A stretch of DNA of 64,000 nucleotides from assembly GCA_943372995.1 (NCBI GenBank), contig CALSAQ010000004.1:186001-250000 (forward strand), given 5' to 3'. The translations under genes were made by a program, and so were the position numbers. Position 1 is the first letter of the stretch, and every line of letters starts with the position of its first letter. The notes beneath the pieces were generated by a model. It saw only the letters and a list, made by a program, of their open reading frames with translations. It was not told where the DNA came from and did no database searches. Source of the stretch: CAJBVG01 sp943372995 (lineage in GTDB: Bacteria > Bacteroidota > Bacteroidia > Sphingobacteriales > Sphingobacteriaceae). Below, piece by piece: positions 17,115 to 26,723 of the stretch.

Positions 17115-18155
17115 ATGGAAAACAAAAAAGACATACGAGCTTTAAGTTTAGAGGAGCTAAAAACAGCTTTCATAGCTATGGGTGAGAAGCCATTTAGGGC
17201 TAAGCAAGTTTATGAATGGCTATGGATGAAATCTGCGCATAGCTTTGAGGAGATGACTAATCTTTCCAAAGATTTTAGAAAAAATCTAGAGAGTAATTTC
17301 AGTATTAATGCAGTTTCAGTATTGAAATCTCAAAAAAGCAATGATGGAACTGTTAAAAGCGCATTTCAGCTGTTTGACAATAATATAGTTGAAGGAGTAC
17401 TTATTCCAACTACCGAAAGAATGACTGCTTGTGTATCGTCTCAAGTAGGTTGTAGTTTAACATGCAAATTTTGTGCAACAGGTTATATGGATCGTAAGCG
17501 AAACTTAAATGCTGATGAGATTTATGATCAAGTTGTACTAATCGACAGACAAGCGAAAGAAAACTATAATATCCCATTGACTAATATTGTGTATATGGGT
17601 ATGGGAGAACCATTGTTGAATTATGCGAATGTTTTAAAATCAATAGATAGGATTACTTCCGAAGATGGATTGAATATGTCGTACAAAAGAATAACTGTAT
17701 CGACAGCGGGTATAGCCAAGATGATTAAGAAATTGGGAGATGATGAAGTAAAGTTTAATCTTGCTATTTCATTACATGCAGCAAATGATGTGAAAAGGAA
17801 TGAGATTATGCCAATTAACGAAAGCAACTCATTAGAAGCATTAGCAGATGCATTGAAATATTATTATGAAAAGACGGAGAATCCGGTAACTTTTGAATAC
17901 ATCATTTTCAATAATTTTAATGATGGAATTGAGGATGCTAGGGAATTAGTGAAATTTTGCAAAAACATTCCTTGCAAGGTTAATATAATAGAATACAATC
18001 CGATTGCTTTCGCCGATTATTTAAATGCAGAAGATGATAAAGTGCAGCAGTTTGCTAACCATTTACAGAAACATCACGTTATTACAAATATAAGAAGAAG
18101 CAGAGGTAAGGATATTGATGCTGCTTGTGGACAACTAGCAATAAAAGAAAAATAG
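17115..18155 (+). CDS. rlmN: Dual-specificity 23S rRNA/tRNA adenine-C2 methyltransferase
   Basis: Radical-SAM enzyme that methylates A2503 of 23S rRNA and A37 of some tRNAs via a methyl-cysteine intermediate. 346 residues, full length. The cluster-binding Cys are C113, C117 and C120 in GCSLTCKFCATG. The second catalytic Cys is C338 in DIDAACGQL near the C-terminus. YMGMGEPLLNY and the VSTAGI and LAISLHAA strands are family hallmarks, and the N-terminal accessory domain contains GEKPFRAKQVYEWLW. The gene appears to have its own promoter and is followed by the ComF-like gene after 49 nt. Confidence 0.97.
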   Translation: MENKKDIRALSLEELKTAFIAMGEKPFRAKQVYEWLWMKSAHSFEEMTNLSKDFRKNLESNFSINAVSVLKSQKSNDGTVKSAFQLFDNNIVEGVLIPTTERMTACVSSQVGCSLTCKFCATGYMDRKRNLNADEIYDQVVLIDRQAKENYNIPLTNIVYMGMGEPLLNYANVLKSIDRITSEDGLNMSYKRITVSTAGIAKMIKKLGDDEVKFNLAISLHAANDVKRNEIMPINESNSLEALADALKYYYEKTENPVTFEYIIFNNFNDGIEDARELVKFCKNIPCKVNIIEYNPIAFADYLNAEDDKVQQFANHLQKHHVITNIRRSRGKDIDAACGQLAIKEK

Positions 18156-18204
18156 TTGCATAAATGCGGTTGTGATGAACCAATAATGAGTGTAACTTGT
18201 TTTA

Positions 18205-18903
18205 GTGTTACAGTCTCTCAAAAAATATTTTACTAATTTCTTTAATTTATTTTACCCAAACATTTGCTGCGGTTGTGGGAACCATCTATACGATGGAGAG
18301 GAGCACTTGTGTGTCGACTGTAGGATGAATTTGCCTTATACATTTGATGAACATACATTATGGAATAAAACGTATAAAGTTTTTTTAGGTAGAGTGAGAA
18401 TAAAAGCGGCATCTTCCTTTTTATTTTTTAGAAAACAAAGTAGAGTGCAATCAATTCTGCATTATTTGAAATACAAAAAGCACGATGAATTGGGACATTT
18501 ATTAGGCACGTTACATGCAAATCAATTACTCTTGTCATCCTTATTTAACACTATTGATTTAGTTATTCCTGTACCGATGCATTCCGACAAGTTGAAATCT
18601 AGAGGGTATAATCAGGCAGCATTGTTAGCAAAAGGATATGCAGATACTATGCAAATTGAATACAGAGAAGATTTGCTAATAAGGAAAATTAATTCAAGTT
18701 CACAAACTAAAAAAAGCAGGTACGCCAGATATGAAAATATGAAAGAAGTATTCGACTGTACTAAAACTGATAAGATATTTGGGAAGAAAATATTAATCGT
18801 GGATGATGTGATTACAACTGGTTCTACTATTGAAGCATGTGCTGAAACATTAATAAAACAAGGAGCCCTAGAGATCTATATAGCTAGTATAGCTATAGCT
18901 TAA
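18205..18903 (+). CDS. ComF-family phosphoribosyltransferase-like protein
   Basis: 232 residues from a GTG start. The N-terminal zinc ribbon has C21/C22, C24, C36 and C39 (NICCGCG then CVDC). The C-terminal type I phosphoribosyltransferase domain has the PRPP loop ILIVDDVITTGSTIEAC and a substrate region PVPMHSDKLKSRGYNQA. This is the ComFC/GntX architecture; ComFC homologues help in DNA uptake or processing during natural transformation, but the enzymatic role is unsettled. The gene ends at a strong hairpin terminator. Confidence 0.9.
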   Translation: MLQSLKKYFTNFFNLFYPNICCGCGNHLYDGEEHLCVDCRMNLPYTFDEHTLWNKTYKVFLGRVRIKAASSFLFFRKQSRVQSILHYLKYKKHDELGHLLGTLHANQLLLSSLFNTIDLVIPVPMHSDKLKSRGYNQAALLAKGYADTMQIEYREDLLIRKINSSSQTKKSRYARYENMKEVFDCTKTDKIFGKKILIVDDVITTGSTIEACAETLIKQGALEIYIASIAIA

Positions 18904-18905
18904 AA

Positions 18906-18935
18906 AAAATAGCCGCGATATTTCGCGGCTATTTT
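18906..18935. terminator. Bidirectional rho-independent terminator
   Basis: A 13-bp perfect stem with core TAGCCGCGA and a 4-nt loop, flanked by A runs on the left and T/A runs on the right, lies between the convergent comF-like gene and the T9SS substrate at 18956. It can end transcripts from both sides. Confidence 0.88.
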
Positions 18936-18955
18936 AAAAAAAGTAAATCAAAAAA

Positions 18956-21900
18956 CTATTTAATTACATTAACACGTTTTGTGATTTGTGTATTTTTCCC
19001 TTGAATGTTTAAATTGTAAACACCAGCAGGAAGACTGCTTAAGTCAATATTTACTTCTTTTTGGTTAACTAATCCTAGCGATTCGCTGTGAATCAATTGA
19101 CCGTTTGTATTGAACACTTTAATAGTTACATCATCAGCTTGAGATAATTTTAAATCAAGAGTGAATGAACCATTATTTGGATTTGGATACGCACGAACAA
19201 ACTTTTCATTTGCTTGCAATGCTACTCCACCTACAACTACTGTTATAGTTTCGGTTGTAGTATCACTACCACATGCATTTGTAGCAATAAGCGTTACAGT
19301 ATAAGTGCCCGATTGTGTATAAGTGTGAGTCGGACTTTCTTGTGTGCTAGTTGCATTATCTCCGAAATTCCAAGCATAAGTTGCTGTAACATCAGAAGTA
19401 GTTGTATTGGTAAATGTGTAAGCCCCATTTGTTCCAGCTACAGAAGTAAATCCTGAATTTGGAGCAGCTTGATTTACTATGGTAACTACAATTGTATCGT
19501 TAGTACGATCAAAGTCTAGACTATCTTCAGTCCATGCTTTTATTGTATATGTACCATCTGCAGATAAATCAGCACGTTGTGTGAATGGGAACGATGCAGT
19601 AGCGTTAGCATTAATGTTTAACAATACTCCTTTATGAATAGTTCCACCATTTAACTGGTAAGCAACTTTCACATTTTGAACCGCAACACTACGTAAGTTT
19701 TGAACACTTAAACGAATTGCTTGAATGTTTGATAATGTACAAGCATCAGATAAATTAACTAAACCAGTAGGCTGTACATCAATAGTTGCAATTACTACAT
19801 TTTTAGTCATAGTGTCTGATCCGCAAACGTTTGTTGCAATTAATTGAACTATATATGTGCCATCTGCACTATAGGTATGTGTTGGATTTGCTGAGGTTTC
19901 GATTGCAGAACCATCACCAAAATCCCAAGCATATGAAGTTGAATTCAAACTGCTATTGGTAAATGTTGCTAATCTATTTTCAGTTGTTGCATTAAATAGA
20001 GCTAACGAACTTGGATCTACAGTGGTTACTATACCTGCAGAAGTTGCTGGTCCACCACTTTGGCAAGTTTCGTTTGAAGTTACAATACAACGTACAGTAT
20101 CACTATTGAATAATGTAGTGGTTGTAAATGTAGAACCAGTTTGGTTAGGTACTATATTTCCATTAATTGTCCATACGTAAGTTGGAGCAGTTCCTCCATT
20201 TACAGGAGTTGCTGTAAATGTTACTGATTCGTTTTTACATATTGAACCAGCAGCAGATGAATTAATACTTACACTAACTGGTAAAATAGGATTTACTTTT
20301 AATCTGAATCCGTTAGATGCAGTAGGACTTCCCAAGATACATGCAGAGTTTGATGTTAATGTACAAGTAACAGTATCATTATTAGCAAAATTTGTTCTTG
20401 TTAATGTAGGACCACTTTCACCAGATAATATTCCACCATTTAATTTCCATTCGTATGCAGGAGATGATCCTCCATTTGAGCCCGTAGCTGTTAAAGTAAC
20501 ACTTTCTCCAGCACAAGTACCACTAGGGTTTGAACTTGAAACACTTACTGTTACAGGAGCAGCTCCAGCACTAACATTCATTGTAATAGTGTTAGATGTA
20601 TCAGGGCTACCAGATTTACATTTTTCATTAGAAACAAGAATAGCACTAATAACATCTCCGTTTGCTAAGCTTGTACTTGTGTAAGTAGCTCCAGTTTCTG
20701 AAGGAATTATAGTTCCATTTTTTAACCACTGATAAGCAGGAGCAGTTCCTCCATTAGTAGGTGTAGCTGTGAAAGTCACACTCTGACCTGCACATATAGT
20801 TCCTGTTGGATTTGCAGCTACCTGAACACTTACTGGTAGTATAGGAGCAACAGTTACTTGTTTAGAATCTGTTACTGGATACCCTTGAGAATTGCGCACA
20901 GTTACAGAATAATTTCCTGTAGTATTAACATTTATAGTCTGAGTGGTATCACCTGTAGACCATAAATATTTCATGCCAGCATTTCCTGCATCAAGAATTA
21001 TTGATGTACCATCACATATGGTTGTGTCGTTACCAATGTTTACAGTTTGTGGTGGATTTGGTACAGCTATACTTGCGTCGATCATAAATCTTCCCAAGGT
21101 GTTATTTTCTGCAATAACGCCACTATTGCTAATGGTATAGTATAATCCAGTTCTTGTTGGGGTTTCAGTTTGAGTACCTACTGGGAAGAATCCAGCAGCA
21201 TTTGCAACTTGATGTAATCCAACATAAAAATCTTCATTGTATACAACTTTTGGTGATGTAATTGCAAAAGATTTTAATTTACCTAGATCTCCGTTTGCTG
21301 CAGTAAAGGTATCTGATCTCGCGATAACCTGACCTTGAGTATTTACTACAACACCGTACATTTTTTTGGTTGCAATTGCAGCAGTATTCGGAATAAATAC
21401 TTTAACCGAGTCTACTAACCAACCACCAGTTGCTCTGTATTTATTAGCAATAATACCAGAACCAGTATTATAACCAACAGAACTAGAATTTCCACCTGGT
21501 TCAACTACACTATATAAGTTTGAGTTAACAGTTTGTGCAATAGCTTTAGAGTTGTTAGCATTCACATCATCGTTTGCTACTGAAACAGTAACGGTATTCG
21601 CACCATTTGTTGATGGACTAAAGTTGTCGAATGTAACTGTTGTTGATTCTAGAAATCCTAAGCTAACAGTTTTAGAGTTGCTGAAAGTATTAGCACCAGT
21701 AACATCTAAGTTAACTGTGTAGCTACTAACTGGATTAAATCCATTGTTTCTTACAACAGCTCTTACTTGGTGTGGTGAGCCAGCACTAGCAGGTATTTGA
21801 GTTAATGTGTATACATTCGTTACAGCAACATCATTGGCAGCTGAATTTACTCCAAATCGTGCAGCTGGTCTAAAGTTTGAAGAGTTTGGAAGGGTTGTAC

Positions 21901-23494
21901 CTTGTGTAGATGTAAAACTATTTCTCAAACCATTAGAACCGCCTACCAATGCATTGTTACAATTGTAAACTGCTGCAGAAGTTATTGCTGTAGTAAGTGC
22001 CCAATCATATCCTAGGTACATGCTACCACCAGTATAACCGAATTTATTTTGTAGACGGATATCATAACTTCCAGTTTCTGGATTTATAGTTAATGGACCA
22101 TCGTATACTAATGTCATGTCGGTAATTGCAGTTGCCCATGTAGTCGATTTTAAGAACGATGCATCAGCTGTATTCGATAAATATATTTTGATATTACCAG
22201 ATACTGTAGCTTGTGATGCACCTAATGATGAAATCTCAAAACCAACAACACTGATACTATCACCTGCTTTTAAATTTGGATATTCAGTTGCAGGAAAAAT
22301 ACTCAATGTTCTATTGAAAAGAGTTTGAGTAGTGGGTCCTCTACCATTACCAGATGTAGATCCACCACCAGCATTTGCATGTATTACAGTTGCAGGAGCA
22401 ATCTTCCTAGCAGGCGTTGGGTTGGCTAAGGTTGGATACTTCATTACACCAGATACTAATACAGAATCGAATGTTGCATCTGCAAGATTTCCAAGTGTAG
22501 CCGATGATTTAACATCATAAGTTAACCAATAGTAATTTGTCCCCTCAATCATTGCTTGTGTGATTCCACTAAATGTCATAGTACCACTAGGGTTAGTAAT
22601 AGTAGCACCTAATTTAGTAGCAGTTGCTGGGTCGAAAGTTGCAGTTCCAGCAGTAGTCCATAATTTAGCATTTTCAATATCCGAAACATTTGTTGTTCCT
22701 GCAGTAGTTAGATGAAAAGTACTTGCCACAAGTGGATTTAATACTCCAGTTGTTACAAGAGAAAGTCTCATGATTTGCTGATTAGGCAAAGGCTTGAAAA
22801 TTTCAACATCATTGCTTTTTTGAAATGAAGTTGTAGAAACAAATGACATCGGACTTGGTAAGTCAATAGTAACATCGTCTATACCCATATTATCTGCTCC
22901 GTAATCACTTGTACCTTCGAATCTAATGTCAACCGCTGTTTTACCTGGACCAGAAAATGCTTGTAAAGAAATAGTGATTTCTGTAAAATTTGCGAACACA
23001 CCATATGAAGCATTACCAACTTGTGTCCATGGGTCGTTGTTATTACGAGCAAATACCCTAATAACATCGGTTCCACTTTTATTAATCATCCAAAATTTCA
23101 ATACAGCATAAGGTGCTATTGATGATAAATCTATATCGTTAAAGATTAAATCAGCTTTAGCATTTAAGTTAATGTCCCAAGAATTAAAACATGCCGCGAA
23201 GCCACTTCCTCCGCGACCAGGATTTATTCCTGCATTTGGAGTAGCTGTAGTTCCTGATGAGATTACAATGGAAGTATCACCCCTATACCATTTAACATCT
23301 CCCTCATCGGCGATACCTGTTCCAATGGGGTTAGATACAACAGGAGGCCCTATAGGAGGGAAGGCTGTTCCATTAAAGTTTTCAGTAAAAGTTTGTCCAT
23401 ACGACAAACCCGTTTGGAGAGTAATAATAATTACTCCAAGTAAGTACCGAAGTAATCTCTTCGAACTCCCTTTTAGTTGTACATTTTTAATCAT
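18956..23494 (-). CDS. Large secreted T9SS substrate with Ig-like and PKD repeats
   Basis: 1512-residue surface or secreted protein. Signal peptide with cleavage before Gln (LSYGQ). The N-terminal region (about 30-210) resembles a jelly-roll that ends MGIDDVTIDLP. Residues 215-370 contain a BNR/sialidase-like beta module. A CARDB-like segment around 550-650 follows. Three tandem Ig-like repeats of about 90 residues start near 883, 979 and 1068, each with a C-x-G/N-E/Q-S-V-T-F/L-T-A-T motif and a Cys pair. Two PKD domains carry YAWDFGDGS and YAWNFGDNA, at about 1160-1235 and 1345-1430. The C-terminus AYPNPNNGSF to the end is a type A T9SS sorting domain. No catalytic motif is recognised; an adhesin or matrix role is inferred. 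It has no operon partner. Confidence 0.86.
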   Translation of the reverse strand: MIKNVQLKGSSKRLLRYLLGVIIITLQTGLSYGQTFTENFNGTAFPPIGPPVVSNPIGTGIADEGDVKWYRGDTSIVISSGTTATPNAGINPGRGGSGFAACFNSWDINLNAKADLIFNDIDLSSIAPYAVLKFWMINKSGTDVIRVFARNNNDPWTQVGNASYGVFANFTEITISLQAFSGPGKTAVDIRFEGTSDYGADNMGIDDVTIDLPSPMSFVSTTSFQKSNDVEIFKPLPNQQIMRLSLVTTGVLNPLVASTFHLTTAGTTNVSDIENAKLWTTAGTATFDPATATKLGATITNPSGTMTFSGITQAMIEGTNYYWLTYDVKSSATLGNLADATFDSVLVSGVMKYPTLANPTPARKIAPATVIHANAGGGSTSGNGRGPTTQTLFNRTLSIFPATEYPNLKAGDSISVVGFEISSLGASQATVSGNIKIYLSNTADASFLKSTTWATAITDMTLVYDGPLTINPETGSYDIRLQNKFGYTGGSMYLGYDWALTTAITSAAVYNCNNALVGGSNGLRNSFTSTQGTTLPNSSNFRPAARFGVNSAANDVAVTNVYTLTQIPASAGSPHQVRAVVRNNGFNPVSSYTVNLDVTGANTFSNSKTVSLGFLESTTVTFDNFSPSTNGANTVTVSVANDDVNANNSKAIAQTVNSNLYSVVEPGGNSSSVGYNTGSGIIANKYRATGGWLVDSVKVFIPNTAAIATKKMYGVVVNTQGQVIARSDTFTAANGDLGKLKSFAITSPKVVYNEDFYVGLHQVANAAGFFPVGTQTETPTRTGLYYTISNSGVIAENNTLGRFMIDASIAVPNPPQTVNIGNDTTICDGTSIILDAGNAGMKYLWSTGDTTQTINVNTTGNYSVTVRNSQGYPVTDSKQVTVAPILPVSVQVAANPTGTICAGQSVTFTATPTNGGTAPAYQWLKNGTIIPSETGATYTSTSLANGDVISAILVSNEKCKSGSPDTSNTITMNVSAGAAPVTVSVSSSNPSGTCAGESVTLTATGSNGGSSPAYEWKLNGGILSGESGPTLTRTNFANNDTVTCTLTSNSACILGSPTASNGFRLKVNPILPVSVSINSSAAGSICKNESVTFTATPVNGGTAPTYVWTINGNIVPNQTGSTFTTTTLFNSDTVRCIVTSNETCQSGGPATSAGIVTTVDPSSLALFNATTENRLATFTNSSLNSTSYAWDFGDGSAIETSANPTHTYSADGTYIVQLIATNVCGSDTMTKNVVIATIDVQPTGLVNLSDACTLSNIQAIRLSVQNLRSVAVQNVKVAYQLNGGTIHKGVLLNINANATASFPFTQRADLSADGTYTIKAWTEDSLDFDRTNDTIVVTIVNQAAPNSGFTSVAGTNGAYTFTNTTTSDVTATYAWNFGDNATSTQESPTHTYTQSGTYTVTLIATNACGSDTTTETITVVVGGVALQANEKFVRAYPNPNNGSFTLDLKLSQADDVTIKVFNTNGQLIHSESLGLVNQKEVNIDLSSLPAGVYNLNIQGKNTQITKRVNVIK

Positions 23495-23714
23495 AATTAA
23501 TATAGTTTGATTATTTTTAATAGGTCAACACTAAATATAATTATAATTTAAATGTAAAAAGAAAATTAAGTGTGTGTTAAATAGTTGATTATATGAATAA
23601 TAGCTCGTGTATTTTACTGAATTATTAATAAAAACAATGACAAATTACTGACACAATGTTGCGCATTAGATAAAATAATTTGTTATTATAGAAAAATAAG
23701 ATAATTGAACTAAA

Positions 23715-26657
23715 TTATTGAATGATGATTCTTTTTGAGAATTCTTCTTTATCAGTAATAATTTTTAAGAAATACATTCCTGAATGAAGTTCTTTTAGAT
23801 TCAATTCATAGAATTTCCCATTTCCTTCTATAGATTTTAATAATAATAGTCGGCCTTGTATATCTTTCACTTCTATATTTCGAATGCTATACTCTCCTTT
23901 AATATATATTATCCCATTACTCGGATTAGGATATAATTCTATATCATTCATTAATTGTTGTGATATGCCAATTCCTGTTATGGTTACACCTCTTGTAGTG
24001 GTTGATTCGCAGTTTTCTGGACTTGTTACTTTAAGTTTAAGGTTGTAATTCCCGTTATTTATATAAGTATGACTTGTGCTGATGCCACTTGCTGTTTGAC
24101 CATCGCCAAAATCCCAGAAATAAATATTTGTATTGGGTCCTGTAGCTGTTAAATTAATAGTAGCTCCTTGTTGCGATAAATTAATTGCTGCAAGTGGTGA
24201 ATTATTTCTAGTAATCAATAAAGTGTCGGTAGTATAACAGTAACCGAATTGATTTCGAATAATTATTTCATTGATCCCAGGATTTAATAACATTGCAGTG
24301 AATCCAAAAGCTTTTTTAGTGGAAATAACATTACCATTAAGTAGCCATTCGTATTCGTTAGCAGAAACTATTGCATCTAAAATAACGGGTTGATCTTCAC
24401 AAACAGAGAAGTCGCTGCCAAGATTAAATACAGGGAATGTGTCAACGTTAAATACAACACTATCATAACGCTGCCCACTCAGTTGATAAGGGAAATTAAT
24501 AGCTTCATTTCTGAAAATTTCAGGTACGCAATAGTTTGATATATTAATATATCCTTGATTCACTCCATCGAATAATCCGTTTCCTGCTATATCTATTATT
24601 TTGAATTTTACTAACTGACCGCTTCCTAAATATATAGTATCGCGATGAGTTGCTAATTGAACGTTGTATGGAATAATATCGTTGAATGGACCTTTGCTAA
24701 TTATTATGCTGTCGGTATTAACATCCCTTAATTCCCATTTTATTTCAGAGCCTTTTGTGTCTGTTACTAGGTCGATAATTATTCTTGGTGTTTGATAGTT
24801 GATGACATTGATAAATACACTATCAGAAGATTGACATGAAATTCCAGTAGAAACATTAACAAAAATGGGATGTGTTCCTACTAAAAAATCTCCTCCATAT
24901 AAATGTATGTATCGAGTAGTATCTCCAGTCGACCATAAGTATTGTTTAGCAATGCCTGCATCTAAGGTGATGCTATCATCAAGCCCTACTGTAACGTCTG
25001 AACCTAAATCAACTTTGTAAGGTTTTGTATTAAAAATTACAGAATCCCATGCTAATTCTGGTAATACCGCGCCTCCATATGGAAGAGCCCCAAATCCAAA
25101 CAAGACGGTATCTCCACAAAGTGTGCTAAGTGAATATTTACCAATGTTTGTTCCGTCATCTAGTCCATCTCCAAAAGAGTCTATAATCTTGAAAATATAA
25201 TCTTTGTTTTGCTCTAAACAAACTGTTCGGTTGTTAATGGCTTTATTAATGTCGTAAGGATCTATATCCGAAAATTCAGTGCTACTAGCAACTAGTTCAC
25301 GAGTAATGGCATCTCGTATTGTCCATGAAATTTCAGAGGCATATTGATCGAGTTGTAAGTTTACATTGTATTCTATTCCATTTAAACAATCTTCTACAAT
25401 TTCGAAATCATTTATTGCAATAGCAGAGCCATTATTGCCTCCATCATTGTGTATAAAAGTAATTTGAACACTATCTTCTAGTGTAAATTCTTTTATAGAT
25501 AAAAGATAATTACTAAAAGATGTTGGACTTGCAGTTAAGGTGTCGAATTTAATTTTTGTGTTCGAATGATTATTTATTTTAACAGCTACTATAGAGTTGT
25601 TTATCTCTCTATACTGATATTTCATTTTTATATTTAGTGATGAGGCTCTACTTGTTTGAGTGAAATCGAACCAAGGGCTTTTAATTTGAGAATTACTTTT
25701 ATCGCAATTACATAATTCATCGTTAGATGCAATAATGCCAGAGTCACTCGCTAAACTAAAATTAGTAGAATTGAATGAAGTAGAATTTCCATCTTGCCAG
25801 TTTGCATTAACATTGTTTGCAGATTTTTCCCAATCGCAAGGTAAACTAGTGTTGAAGTTTTCTATGTAGGGTAAACGTTCTTCTTTAGTACTTGTAAATA
25901 TTGGACTAATAGGATTAGTCGATGGACTTGCACACATCGGGGAAACAATCCATCTGTAAAAATAATAATAACGATCAGGGTCTCCAGGGAAATTACTTCC
26001 TGTAATGGTTAGGTAATTAGAATAGGTGTATGGATATGTAGCTCCATCTATTGCTCTGTAAAGAATACCATTACCACTAGTCACTTCCATATTGATAAAG
26101 TAAGATGCCGAAGGCAATATTGCTCCGACAAAAATCGTGGTATCTTTTACTCCCTTACTAGTAATGTTAAATGGTATTTTTTGTAGTATTCGTCCCCCAT
26201 TTTCTGGTGTATTCGACCATATTTGTAGATTGCCTGCAACTGGATTATTTGCTCTTAACATCATTGAGTCGACACGCACCAATCGATTGGTTGTAAACGT
26301 AAGACCGTTTGAAAAATTCTGAGACGGGTAAGTAGAGTTAAATTGATTAGGAAGAGCTCCAATTTGAGCAACAACTCCTAACTCTTTCCATGTTTCAAAT
26401 GCACGGAATGATACCCCAGGTTTATTGACTTCTGCTTGAAAATTATTTCCTGTGCCGATAACATAGTTGCTGCTATCTGACCAAGCTAATATATGAGATG
26501 GGTCTATAAGGTCTGCATTTAAGGTAGTATATCCGAAATTACATACCGAGCTAGCACTAATATTTATAGGAGCTGGTGAGTTAACACATTGAGCATTAGA
26601 ATTAGTGTAAAATAAAGCTACAAATAGAAATAATATAGAGTAAGCAGCGTTTTTCAT
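23715..26657 (-). CDS. Secreted T9SS substrate with PKD domain
   Basis: 980-residue secreted protein with signal peptide cleaved before Gln (NSNAQ). Beta-rich N-terminal part. Two similar modules (near 430-560 and 620-740) share the pattern of a charged strand, a SEIxWxxRD core and a FKIIDxxGxGLxDG segment, a repeat not named here. A C-terminal PKD domain carries FWDFGDGQT and Y-I-N-N-G-N-Y, and a type A T9SS sorting domain begins at LYPNPSNGI and ends FSKRIIIQ. Function unknown; surface adhesion or gliding-related matrix is plausible. The gene is divergent from the lipoprotein at 26724, with promoter cores for both in the 66-nt gap. It is not a duplicate of the neighbouring 1512-residue substrate, though both end in PKD plus sorting domain. 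Confidence 0.84.
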   Translation of the reverse strand: MKNAAYSILFLFVALFYTNSNAQCVNSPAPINISASSVCNFGYTTLNADLIDPSHILAWSDSSNYVIGTGNNFQAEVNKPGVSFRAFETWKELGVVAQIGALPNQFNSTYPSQNFSNGLTFTTNRLVRVDSMMLRANNPVAGNLQIWSNTPENGGRILQKIPFNITSKGVKDTTIFVGAILPSASYFINMEVTSGNGILYRAIDGATYPYTYSNYLTITGSNFPGDPDRYYYFYRWIVSPMCASPSTNPISPIFTSTKEERLPYIENFNTSLPCDWEKSANNVNANWQDGNSTSFNSTNFSLASDSGIIASNDELCNCDKSNSQIKSPWFDFTQTSRASSLNIKMKYQYREINNSIVAVKINNHSNTKIKFDTLTASPTSFSNYLLSIKEFTLEDSVQITFIHNDGGNNGSAIAINDFEIVEDCLNGIEYNVNLQLDQYASEISWTIRDAITRELVASSTEFSDIDPYDINKAINNRTVCLEQNKDYIFKIIDSFGDGLDDGTNIGKYSLSTLCGDTVLFGFGALPYGGAVLPELAWDSVIFNTKPYKVDLGSDVTVGLDDSITLDAGIAKQYLWSTGDTTRYIHLYGGDFLVGTHPIFVNVSTGISCQSSDSVFINVINYQTPRIIIDLVTDTKGSEIKWELRDVNTDSIIISKGPFNDIIPYNVQLATHRDTIYLGSGQLVKFKIIDIAGNGLFDGVNQGYINISNYCVPEIFRNEAINFPYQLSGQRYDSVVFNVDTFPVFNLGSDFSVCEDQPVILDAIVSANEYEWLLNGNVISTKKAFGFTAMLLNPGINEIIIRNQFGYCYTTDTLLITRNNSPLAAINLSQQGATINLTATGPNTNIYFWDFGDGQTASGISTSHTYINNGNYNLKLKVTSPENCESTTTRGVTITGIGISQQLMNDIELYPNPSNGIIYIKGEYSIRNIEVKDIQGRLLLLKSIEGNGKFYELNLKELHSGMYFLKIITDKEEFSKRIIIQ

Positions 26658-26690
26658 AACGGTTGTAATTTGTTGAATTGTAGATGACTA

Positions 26691-26698
26691 CGAAGATA
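26691..26698 (-). promoter_or_regulatory. Candidate -7 element for the 980-residue T9SS substrate
   Basis: Reads TATCTTCG on the minus strand (TAnnTTCG variant), 33 nt upstream of the ATG at 26657. Divergent with the element at 26710. Confidence 0.4.
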
Positions 26699-26709
26699 CA
26701 AAATTTCAT

Positions 26710-26717
26710 TAACTTCG
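26710..26717 (+). promoter_or_regulatory. Candidate -7 element for the lipoprotein gene
   Basis: TAACTTCG (TAnnTTCG variant) ends 6 nt before the ATG at 26724, again predicting a very short or absent leader. Confidence 0.4.
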
Positions 26718-26723
26718 AGCCCG

